From Flavobacterium sp. ov086 (GTDB taxonomy: Bacteria > Bacteroidota > Bacteroidia > Flavobacteriales > Flavobacteriaceae): a stretch of 64,000 nucleotides of DNA. A program made the position numbers and the translations under genes. The stretch lies in the NCBI RefSeq assembly GCF_900187965.1, contig NZ_FZNL01000016.1:98776-162775 (forward strand), in the 5' to 3' direction. Under the pieces are notes generated by a model, which saw only the letters and a program-made list of their open reading frames with translations, did not search any database and had not been told where the DNA came from. Shown here piece by piece: positions 51,201 to 57,501 of the stretch (positions are counted from its first letter, which is position 1; the number at the start of each line of letters is the position of its first letter).

Positions 51201-51542
51201 ATCAATTTCGGCAAAACGGGCAACGATTTTTTTCAAAATCATTGAAGATGACCAAAACATAAATAAAATGGTGAATGCGCTTGAAAAAACCGACATCATA
51301 TTTACCATCACGGCAACATGTTGAGCGTCTATAGCAAACATAGCAAAAAAAGCACCCATCATTTGAAATAGGGGAGCTCCCGGAGGGTGTCCAACTTCTA
51401 ATTTAGCGGCTGTAGCAATGTATTCGCCACAATCCCAAAAGCTCATAGTAGGTTCAACGGTTAGTGTATAGGTAGTTAAAGCGATTGCAAATGCAAACCA
51501 ACCAATAATTGTATTCCATTTATTGAAATTGAATTGTGCCAT
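48261..51542 (-). CDS. Large membrane protein, DUF2723 (glycosyltransferase-C-like)
   Basis: A 1093-residue protein. The N-terminal ~330 residues hold about 9 membrane helices with the DUF2723 signature PTMSFWDCGEYIATAAKLEVGHPPGAP, whose early Asp/Glu loop recalls GT-C enzymes such as protein O-mannosyltransferase. More helices lie near 575-690. The C-terminal ~400 residues are soluble (FTIGDNDTFPLWYAQ...) and end in a helical, TPR-like stretch. Bacteroidota members are thought to move sugars onto exported proteins or lipids, but this is not proven. Monocistronic. Confidence 0.9.
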   Translation of the reverse strand: MAQFNFNKWNTIIGWFAFAIALTTYTLTVEPTMSFWDCGEYIATAAKLEVGHPPGAPLFQMMGAFFAMFAIDAQHVAVMVNMMSVFSSAFTILFMFWSSSMILKKIVARFAEIDQNNSIVILGSSFVGALAYTFSDSFWFNAVEAEVYAMASLLIALLFWLGLRWEQDMDKPKGNKWLLIISLVVGLSFGVHFMALLTIPSIGFLYYFKHYEKVTIKNFIIANLVVVGILLFIFILLLPLTMALFGKTEIFMVNSMGLPFNSGTIFVALLFIAFFYFGLKYTKQKGLIFYNTIILCILFILIGFSTWLMLPVRANANTVINENKPSDATEVLAYYNREQYGVNPLFYGPQYTEVFAGLDAKNPYSDKKPNYERDYKTGKYIITNNFKNATQNTDDNQKAFLPRMWSTETGHIQNYISFTNPPNFRINPNYDYEQDLAKYGIDASQLSEEEYNKATAQLRNEVEKTVSEFRRAFAQKQIDNEGYVKFLKSYGDYLIIEKPTATDNFSFMFEYQFGYMYWRYLMWNFVGRQSDVQGKYDNLDGNWISGIKALDSVHLGSQDKLPSDVLNNKGRNVYFFLPFILGLIGIMYHANKDLKSFYVLLALFLFTGIALKIYLNERPFEPRERDYALVGSFYVFAIWIGFGVYSLYESIQKYIAPKIAGPIIIAATFLAAPVLMASQNWDDHDRSNRYTAVAMAKAYLNSCDKDAILFTIGDNDTFPLWYAQEIEHIRTDVKIVNTSLFMTDWYIDQMKAKSYESEPLPISFTHDEYVGDKLDYVAYIQKVETRWDIKDLMSFIKNPKSTVGLQNGQTIHFYPTNKIRVNIDKNTIIKNKVVNPKYYDSIVPYIDIDIKGSALYKNRLMMLDILANNNWKRPIYFSGGAFDDEDYLWLKNYLQLDGMVYKLVPIKNVPSKDGGPMDMGQIDADKMYDIVMKWDWGNSESEKIYHDPETRRNSITYRTNLSRLMDQLIAEGKIDKAKNVINLAITKMPLDKFGYYSLVEPFTNGYYKVGETAKAHDLLNKLVQKYRENLNYYATLTPADQTDLAMEIITDIERYRSLLEVMKRNNDKAFYEKQKVTFNTYVNVFERFGREKE

Positions 51543-51759
51543 ATTTAGGTGTTAAAATTTTGTATGTTTTCTATCCTACAAAGAAAATGTTTTTTTGTTT
51601 AAAGAAGAGAGCATTAACATAAAATTCTATAAAACTATTTGATTGGAGTAATGTGTTGTTTGTGAAATACTTGTGTGGGTATTGCGGATTTTGAAGAATA
51701 AAAAATGAAAAAAAACGAATTTTTTTTATTAAAAAGTTTGCGCAAACTAAAAAAAGCTT

Positions 51760-51767
51760 TAAATTTG
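51760..51767 (+). promoter_or_regulatory. Promoter of tRNA-Gln copy 1
   Basis: TAAATTTG with a TTTG -33 element 19 bp upstream. Confidence 0.75.
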
Positions 51768-51787
51768 CACTCGCTTAACAGCATTGC

Positions 51788-51858
51788 TGGTCTATGGTGT
51801 AATGGTAACACAACTGTTTTTGGTGCAGTCTTTCTAGGTTCGAGTCCTAGTAGACCAA
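51788..51858 (+). tRNA. tRNA-Gln (anticodon UUG), copy 1
   Basis: A 71-nt cloverleaf: acceptor TGGTCTA with TAGACCA, anticodon stem ACTGT/GCAGT with loop TTTTGGT giving anticodon TTG, and T-arm CTAGG-TTCGAGT-CCTAG. CCA is not encoded. The discriminator is A. Confidence 0.95.
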
Positions 51859-51861
51859 CAT

Positions 51862-51889
51862 AAAGCCTCTCAATCGAGAGGCTTTTTTT
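51862..51889 (+). terminator. Terminator of tRNA-Gln copy 1
   Basis: GCCTCTC-aatc-GAGAGGC stem extended by AAA/TTT and followed by Ts. Confidence 0.9.
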
Positions 51890-52029
51890 ATGGAATAAAT
51901 TTAAATGGTCTTTGCAGAATTTTTAAAAAAAGGGATCAATTTTAAAACTTTTTTTGATTTGGACTTTTTTGTAAAAAGGTTTTGTTGTATGGGATGAAAT
52001 AAAAAATTTGTGTAAACTAAAAAAAGTTT

Positions 52030-52037
52030 TAAATTTG
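52030..52037 (+). promoter_or_regulatory. Promoter of tRNA-Gln copy 2
   Basis: TAAATTTG with a TTTG -33 element 19 bp upstream, the same spacing as in copy 1. Confidence 0.75.
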
Positions 52038-52057
52038 CACTCGCTTAACAGCACTGC

Positions 52058-52128
52058 TGGTCTATGGTGTAATGGTAACACAACTGTTTTTGGTGCAGTC
52101 TTTCAAGGTTCGAGTCCTTGTAGACCAA
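52058..52128 (+). tRNA. tRNA-Gln (anticodon UUG), copy 2
   Basis: As copy 1 except for the T-stem, which reads CAAGG-TTCGAGT-CCTTG: a compensatory base-pair change (T-A to A-T) that keeps the stem intact. Confidence 0.95.
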
Positions 52129-52131
52129 CAT

Positions 52132-52160
52132 AAAAGCCTCTCAATTGAGAGGCTTTTTTT
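52132..52160 (+). terminator. Terminator of tRNA-Gln copy 2
   Basis: AAAAGCCTCTC-aatt-GAGAGGCTTTT stem followed by Ts, near-identical to the copy-1 terminator. Confidence 0.9.
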
Positions 52161-52225
52161 ATGGAATAAATTTGTTTATTGCGTTCTTTGCGATTAAATT
52201 TCTGATTTAGTACGAAAGGATGGTG

Positions 52226-53032
52226 CTATTTAGAAAGTAAAGAAGATGGTACTACGCCAAATTTCTTTTTAAAGGAAAATGAAAAATGCGACAAATCTTC
52301 AAAACCAACACCAATGTAAACTTCTGATGGTGGGTTTCCTTGACTAATGAGATAATATGATTCCTGAAGTCTTTTGTTTAATAACCATTTTCCGGGTGTT
52401 TCCTGAAAAACTTTTTGAAAATCTCTTTTAAAAGTTGCCAGACTTCTTCCGGTTAAATAAGCGAAACGATTAAGGTGTACGTTAAAGTGGAAGTTTTTAT
52501 TCATAAACGCTTCAAGGTCCAATTTTCCGGGTTCGGTAAAATCAAATAAGATATCTTTTAATTCCGGATTTATTTTGAGTAAGAGGTGAGCGGCTTCTTT
52601 TATTTTTAAATTAAATAAAGCTTCATTGTTTTCCTGTTCAACTTCCAGGTAAGATATAAGTGATTCCATGAAAGATTTATAAAGTGGATTTGGTGCTAGT
52701 GTAATCATAGCTTCAGAATCTGTTCTTTTGTTGATTTTGAAGTTGTATTCTTTGCTTATTTCACGCAGAATTTCCTGATCGAGAAAAAGAGATATGGTTT
52801 TGAATTCTCCTCCTTCGGGTGGAATTTTGGTAAATTTTGCTAAATGATTTCTTTTGCTAAAGCGAAAATCTCCTGCTGTTGTATGGTACGTGTTTTTGCT
52901 GTCTGAAGCTGTCATTTCGCCTGAAATCTGATAGCTGAAAACGTGTTCTGGAATAAAATGCTCTCCTTCTCGACTCCTTGCGTAGTAGCAGGAGTATAGG
53001 ATTTGAGGTTTTGTGTTTGTTTTTGTGCCCAT
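52226..53032 (-). CDS. AraC-family transcriptional regulator
   Basis: A 268-residue regulator. The N-terminal ~160 residues form a cupin-like effector domain (EHVFSYQISGEMTASD, TAGDFRFSKRNHLAKFTKI), and the C-terminal ~100 residues carry two HTHs (FAYLTGRSLATFKRDFQKVFQETPGKWL, then GFEDLSHFSFSFKKKFGVVPSSL). It lies 68 bp downstream of the aldehyde dehydrogenase gene on the same strand and may regulate it. Ligand unknown. Confidence 0.93.
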   Translation of the reverse strand: MGTKTNTKPQILYSCYYARSREGEHFIPEHVFSYQISGEMTASDSKNTYHTTAGDFRFSKRNHLAKFTKIPPEGGEFKTISLFLDQEILREISKEYNFKINKRTDSEAMITLAPNPLYKSFMESLISYLEVEQENNEALFNLKIKEAAHLLLKINPELKDILFDFTEPGKLDLEAFMNKNFHFNVHLNRFAYLTGRSLATFKRDFQKVFQETPGKWLLNKRLQESYYLISQGNPPSEVYIGVGFEDLSHFSFSFKKKFGVVPSSLLSK

Positions 53033-53100
53033 ATTGTAAAGTTACTAAAAGATCCGGAAGATCTTTTGTGTAAAGATTCCGGATCTGTAAGAATTGCTTT

Positions 53101-54516
53101 TTATTGAATTAATGCTCTTGGTTCAAGGTAAGCTTCGAGTCCTAATACTCCAAACTCTCTACCAATTCCGGATTGTTTAAATCCTCCAAACGGAGCCATT
53201 GGATCATGTCCGATTCCGTTTATTTGAACGCGTCCTGCGTTGATTTGTGAGGCAACTTTATAGGCTCTTTCTTTGTTTGATGAACTTACATAAGCTTGTA
53301 ATCCGTAAGTAGTGTCATTGGCTATTTCGATTGCTTCTTCTTCTGTTTTGTAAGTGATAATGGATAAAACCGGACCAAATATTTCTTCTCTTGCAATGCG
53401 CATTTGATTGTTTACATTGATGAAAACGGTTGGTTTTACAAAGTTTCCTTTTTCTAATCCTTCAGGTTTTCCTAAGCCGCCAATAAGGATTTCGGCGCCT
53501 TCATTTATGCCTGTCTGTATGTAATCCTGAACCCTGTCATATTGTTTTGTACTGACCATTGGCCCGACTGCTGTCGTTGTTTTTTTGGGATCACCAACAA
53601 TGGTTTTGAAAACTATTTCTTTAACAAGAAGTTTAGCTTCTTTGAGTTTGCTTTCAGGAACTAATAATCGTGTTCCAGCGATACAAGCTTGTCCATTATT
53701 CATGTAAGCAGCGATTATGGCAAGCGGAATTGCTTCTGAAAGATTTGCATCATCCAAAATGATATTTGGAGATTTTCCTCCAAGTTCAAGTGTAACACGT
53801 TTCATGGAATTAATAGCTTCTTTTGCGATGATTTTTCCAACATTGGTTGAGCCGGTAAAAGAGATTTTTGCGATATCCGGATTTCGGCTTATTTCGGATC
53901 CGACTACTTCTCCAAGTCCGTTTACGATATTAAAAACGCCGTTTGGTAATTTAGCTTCATGAAGGCATTCTGTGATTAATTGTGTTTGCTGTGCGCTCAT
54001 TTCGCTTGGTTTTATTACCGTTGTGCATCCGGCAACAATTGCAGTTGATAATTTGCTGCAGATAAAACCATTGCTTGAATTCCATGGAATAATAATACCT
54101 ACTACGCCAAGCGGTGTCATTTGAACTTCTGATTCTCCCATTTTTTTGGTGAAATCATAGGTATTTAATAGGTTGATTGCGGAGTCAAATCCTTTTAACA
54201 TGTAGTCGTAGCTTATGGTTGCAAACTGAAATGTTCCTCCGTATTCTTCAATCATTACATCGATAAATTCAGTTTTTCTTTTTTCGATTGCAGTTTTTAT
54301 GTTCTGTAAATACTGAGTTCTTTCTGCGGTTGTGGTTTTGGAAAAAGTTTTAAAAGCGTTTTTAGCAGCATTTATAGCGTTTTGAGTGTCTTCAGTATTT
54401 CCTAGACGAACTCTTCCAAGTTTTTCATTTGTTGTAGGGCTAATAAGGTCAAAATATTCTTGTCCTTGCGGAGTAACGAATTCTCCATTGATGTAGATTT
54501 TGTCTATTGTTTTCAT
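53101..54516 (-). CDS. NAD(P)-dependent aldehyde dehydrogenase family protein
   Basis: A 471-residue ALDH. Marks are IIPWNSSNGFICSKLSTAIVAGCTTVIKPSE (Rossmann region), the general-base Glu in VTLELGGKSPNI, the nucleophile Cys in NGQACIAGTRLL, and EEIFGPVLSI near the C-terminus. It oxidises an aldehyde to the acid; the short form and lack of neighbouring catabolic genes leave the substrate open. Paired with an AraC regulator downstream. Confidence 0.95.
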   Translation of the reverse strand: MKTIDKIYINGEFVTPQGQEYFDLISPTTNEKLGRVRLGNTEDTQNAINAAKNAFKTFSKTTTAERTQYLQNIKTAIEKRKTEFIDVMIEEYGGTFQFATISYDYMLKGFDSAINLLNTYDFTKKMGESEVQMTPLGVVGIIIPWNSSNGFICSKLSTAIVAGCTTVIKPSEMSAQQTQLITECLHEAKLPNGVFNIVNGLGEVVGSEISRNPDIAKISFTGSTNVGKIIAKEAINSMKRVTLELGGKSPNIILDDANLSEAIPLAIIAAYMNNGQACIAGTRLLVPESKLKEAKLLVKEIVFKTIVGDPKKTTTAVGPMVSTKQYDRVQDYIQTGINEGAEILIGGLGKPEGLEKGNFVKPTVFINVNNQMRIAREEIFGPVLSIITYKTEEEAIEIANDTTYGLQAYVSSSNKERAYKVASQINAGRVQINGIGHDPMAPFGGFKQSGIGREFGVLGLEAYLEPRALIQ

Positions 54517-54652
54517 GTTGTAGTGTGTTATGAATTTTATTTGACAAATTTCTATATAAATGAGGGCTTCGACTTTGTTGTAAAGCTCAAATATGCTTTG
54601 TTGTAAAGCTCATGTGATTTTTTAAAATTAAACAAGCAGATAAGGTTTTCTG

Positions 54653-54686
54653 TAAAAAAAAAGCCTCTCGATTGAGAGGTTTTTTG
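54653..54686 (-). terminator. Terminator of the universal stress protein gene
   Basis: CCTCTCGATTGAGAGG stem with flanking A/T runs, the same sequence type as the two tRNA-Gln terminators. Confidence 0.8.
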
Positions 54687-54724
54687 TGGAATTAAACTAT
54701 GTTAATTGTTGTTTTGTGTTTTAT

Positions 54725-55549
54725 TTAAATTTTAAAAGTGACAACAGGTTTTACAGTATGATTTACTAATCCTTCGCTAATACTTCCGTTGAAAAAGTGA
54801 GCAAAACCAGTTCTTCCGTGTGTGCACATTCCAATAATATCAGCATTTATACTGTTAGAGAAGTTGATGATTCCTTTTTCGATATTGGTGTCGTTATAAA
54901 TTTGGGTAGTGTAGTTGGTGAGGTTAAATTCAGATATAAAATTGTCCATCGCTTTTTGAATAACGTGTGTTGGTTTGAAGCTATTTGGAGTGCAGATTGT
55001 AACTAAATGAATTTTTGACTCAAAGAATTTAGTGAAATTTAAAAGTTTTTCAAAAGGTTTTTTGGTTTCTTTAGAAAAATCAGAAGCAAAAACAATGTTT
55101 CCAACTTTGAAATCTGTGATGTCTTTTTTGATTACTAAAACGGGGATTTCAGAATTTCGAACTACTTTTTCGGTATTAGAGCCTATTAAAAGCTCTTCAA
55201 TTCCAGAAGATCCGTGTGATCCCATTACGATCAGATCAATTTCATGATCTTTGCTTACTTCAGTAATTCCGTGAATTGGTTTGTCTATTTTTACAATTTC
55301 GGTCACTTGTATTCCGTCAAGATAAGGTTTTGATGAAATTTGATCCAGCATTTCGTTGGCTTTTTTCATAAAGAGCATGGTTTCCGGAATGCTTGCTCCG
55401 CCTAGAATTGCATCGTTCATTTGATGTGGTAATTCAAGCATGTGTAAAATGATAATTTCGGAATCGTTTTTTTTGGCGATTTTGGCGGCAACTTTCAAAG
55501 CATCTTCTGCGTGTTCGGAGAAGTCGGTAGGTACTAGAATTCGTTTCAT
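54725..55549 (-). CDS. Universal stress protein, tandem Usp domains
   Basis: A 274-residue protein with two UspA domains. Domain 1 (1-~145) starts ILVPTDFSEHAEDAL and keeps the ATP-binding GSHGSSG...GSNTEKVV pattern. Domain 2 (~150-274) starts IVFASDFSKETKKPF and ends with a weaker CTHGRTGFAHFFNGSISEGL. Cytoplasmic, ATP-binding, stress-linked by family; the exact trigger is unknown. Monocistronic with its own terminator. Confidence 0.93.
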   Translation of the reverse strand: MKRILVPTDFSEHAEDALKVAAKIAKKNDSEIIILHMLELPHQMNDAILGGASIPETMLFMKKANEMLDQISSKPYLDGIQVTEIVKIDKPIHGITEVSKDHEIDLIVMGSHGSSGIEELLIGSNTEKVVRNSEIPVLVIKKDITDFKVGNIVFASDFSKETKKPFEKLLNFTKFFESKIHLVTICTPNSFKPTHVIQKAMDNFISEFNLTNYTTQIYNDTNIEKGIINFSNSINADIIGMCTHGRTGFAHFFNGSISEGLVNHTVKPVVTFKI

Positions 55550-55657
55550 GATATTTTAGGGGTTAAATAATGTGAAAATTCCGTTATTTTAATGCTTTCA
55601 TAAAGATAAGAAATATTTTTAGAGCAATCTATTTATTTTGATTTATAAAAAAAACAC

Positions 55658-55665
55658 TATATTTG
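55658..55665 (+). promoter_or_regulatory. Promoter of the rimP-nusA-infB operon
   Basis: TATATTTG -7 box with TTTG at 55637-55640 as a -33 element. Transcription should start near 55670. Confidence 0.7.
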
Positions 55666-55693
55666 CACCGTTATTTATTAAAATCTAAATAAT

Positions 55694-55719
55694 GAGGGGA
55701 CTAAGTGTCCCCTCTTTTT
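55694..55719 (+). promoter_or_regulatory. Terminator-like leader hairpin of the rimP-nusA-infB operon
   Basis: GAGGGGAC (55694-55701) pairs perfectly with GTCCCCTC (55707-55714), 5-nt loop, followed by TTTTT. It lies inside the 5' UTR, ~25 nt after the predicted transcription start and 8 bp before the rimP ATG. It is a full intrinsic-terminator shape, so attenuation of the operon is likely. Confidence 0.7.
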
Positions 55720-55727
55720 ATAAAATT

Positions 55728-56192
55728 ATGACATTTAAAGAAAAAGTAAACGGATTAATTACAGAAGCTCTTCTGGAAAAACCATCAATCTTTTTGATTG
55801 ATCTGGCTATCTCGGACTCTTTTAAAATTAGTGTGGGCTTAGACGGGGATAATGGAGTGGCGCTGCAGGATTGTATTGATGTAAGTCGTGCAATCGAGAA
55901 TAATCTGGATCGTGAAGAACAGGATTTTTCGCTTGAAGTAGCATCGGTTGGAGTAGGATCGCCATTGAAATTGACAAGACAATACATAAAAAATATTGGT
56001 AGAACGTTGATTGTTACTACAAATACTGAAAAAATTGAGGCAGAATTAGTGGAAGCTAACGATGTTTTTATAATTTTGTCTTGGAAAGCAAGAGAACCGA
56101 AAAAAGTAGGAAAAGGAAAAGAAACAGTTCAAAAAGAGCAACAAATACCTTATACAGAAATTAAAGAGGCAATTGTTACAGTAACATTTTAA
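55728..56192 (+). CDS. rimP: Ribosome maturation factor RimP
   Basis: A 154-residue RimP: LIDLAISDSFKISVGLDGDNGVALQDCIDVSRAIENNLD and FSLEVASVGVGSPLKLTRQY. It helps mature the 30S subunit. The frame is open 12 codons upstream to an ATG at 55692, but those codons are the leader hairpin itself (RGLSVPSF), so the ATG at 55728 (MTFKEKVNG) is the real start. First gene of rimP-nusA-infB. Confidence 0.95.
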   Translation: MTFKEKVNGLITEALLEKPSIFLIDLAISDSFKISVGLDGDNGVALQDCIDVSRAIENNLDREEQDFSLEVASVGVGSPLKLTRQYIKNIGRTLIVTTNTEKIEAELVEANDVFIILSWKAREPKKVGKGKETVQKEQQIPYTEIKEAIVTVTF

Positions 56193-56205
56193 TTAAAGAA
56201 TTCGC

Positions 56206-57453
56206 ATGGAAAATTTAGCATTAATCGATTCATTCTCAGAGTTTAAAGATAATAAACTTATTGATCGTGTAACGCTTATGGCAATTTTAGAGGACGTGTT
56301 TAGAAATGCATTGAAGAAAAAATACGGTTCTGATGATAACTTTGACATCATCATAAATCCTGATAAAGGAGATATGGAGATCTGGAGAAGAAGAGTAATC
56401 GTTGCTGACGAAGATCTGGATTTTGAAAACGAAGAAATTACCTTGACTGAAGCAAGAATGATCGAAGCGGATTTTGAAATTGGTGAAGAAGTTTCTGAAG
56501 AAGTTAAATTAATTGATTTGGGACGAAGAGCTATTTTAGCTTTACGACAAAACTTAATATCTAAAATTCACGAACACGATAATACAAATCTTTACAAGCA
56601 ATTTAAAGATATTATTGGTGATATTTATACTGCCGAAGTGCACCACGTTCGTCCTAGAGTTGTTATTTTAGTAGATGACGAAGGGAACGAAATTGTACTT
56701 CCGAAAGAAAAACAAATTCCGTCTGACTTTTTCCGTAAAGGAGATAACGTACGTGGAATCATTGAAAGCGTTGAATTGAAAGGAAACAAACCTCAAATTA
56801 TTATGTCCAGAACTTCTGAGAAGTTTTTGGAGAAATTGTTTGAACAAGAAATTCCTGAAGTTTTCGACGGACTAATTACAGTTAAAAATGTAGTTCGTAT
56901 ACCTGGTGAAAAAGCAAAAGTAGCAGTGGATTCTTATGATGACAGAATTGATCCTGTTGGAGCATGTGTTGGTATGAAAGGATCTCGTATTCACGGAATT
57001 GTTCGTGAGTTAGGAAACGAAAATATTGACGTAATCAACTATACAAGTAATATTCAGTTGTTTATCACAAGAGCATTAAGCCCTGCAAAAGTTTCTTCAA
57101 TCAAAATTGATGAAGAAAACAAAAGAGCGGAAGTATTCTTGAAATTAGAAGAAGTTTCTAAAGCAATTGGTAGAGGTGGTCATAATATAAAATTAGCGGG
57201 TCAGCTAACAGGTTATGAGCTGGATGTTATCAGAGAAGGTGATGTTGCTAGTGGTGAAGATGATGACGTTGAATTAACTGAGTTTTCAGATGAAATTGAA
57301 GGCTGGGTTATCGAAGAATTTGCAAAAATTGGTTTAGATACAGCTAGAAGTATCTTAAAGCAAGAAGTAGAAGATTTAGTAAGAAGAACAGATTTAGAAG
57401 AGGAAACAATTCTTGATGTTATGAAAATACTAAAAGAAGAGTTTGATAGCTAG
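56206..57453 (+). CDS. nusA: Transcription termination/antitermination factor NusA
   Basis: A 415-residue NusA of the shorter type that lacks the C-terminal acidic repeats of E. coli. The N-terminal RNAP-binding domain is followed by S1 (YTAEVHHVRPRVVILVDDEGNEIVLP), KH1 (DPVGACVGMKGSRIHGIVREL) and KH2 (AIGRGGHNIKLAGQLTGYELDV). It modulates pausing, termination and antitermination. It is 13 bp downstream of rimP; feedback on the operon's leader hairpin is plausible. Confidence 0.97.
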   Translation: MENLALIDSFSEFKDNKLIDRVTLMAILEDVFRNALKKKYGSDDNFDIIINPDKGDMEIWRRRVIVADEDLDFENEEITLTEARMIEADFEIGEEVSEEVKLIDLGRRAILALRQNLISKIHEHDNTNLYKQFKDIIGDIYTAEVHHVRPRVVILVDDEGNEIVLPKEKQIPSDFFRKGDNVRGIIESVELKGNKPQIIMSRTSEKFLEKLFEQEIPEVFDGLITVKNVVRIPGEKAKVAVDSYDDRIDPVGACVGMKGSRIHGIVRELGNENIDVINYTSNIQLFITRALSPAKVSSIKIDEENKRAEVFLKLEEVSKAIGRGGHNIKLAGQLTGYELDVIREGDVASGEDDDVELTEFSDEIEGWVIEEFAKIGLDTARSILKQEVEDLVRRTDLEEETILDVMKILKEEFDS

Positions 57454-57501
57454 TTATCTGCTCTAACAACACAACGAAAAAGGTAATAATAAAAAGGTTA
57501 T

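Larger units (their letters stand above)
51735..51892 (+). repeat. Tandem tRNA-Gln transcription unit, copy 1
   Basis: Contains -33 TTTG (51737-51740), -7 TAAATTTG (51760-51767), tRNA-Gln and its terminator. The same unit, highly similar from -33 to terminator, recurs 270 bp downstream. Confidence 0.8.
52005..52162 (+). repeat. Tandem tRNA-Gln transcription unit, copy 2
   Basis: Promoter (-33 TTTG 52007-52010, -7 52030-52037), tRNA and terminator (52132-52160) duplicated from copy 1, with scattered point changes in the promoter spacer. Confidence 0.8.

Noticed and set aside
55692..55727. Upstream ATG of rimP at 55692
   Set aside because: Would translate the leader hairpin (RGLSVPSF); the ATG at 55728 begins the conserved protein.
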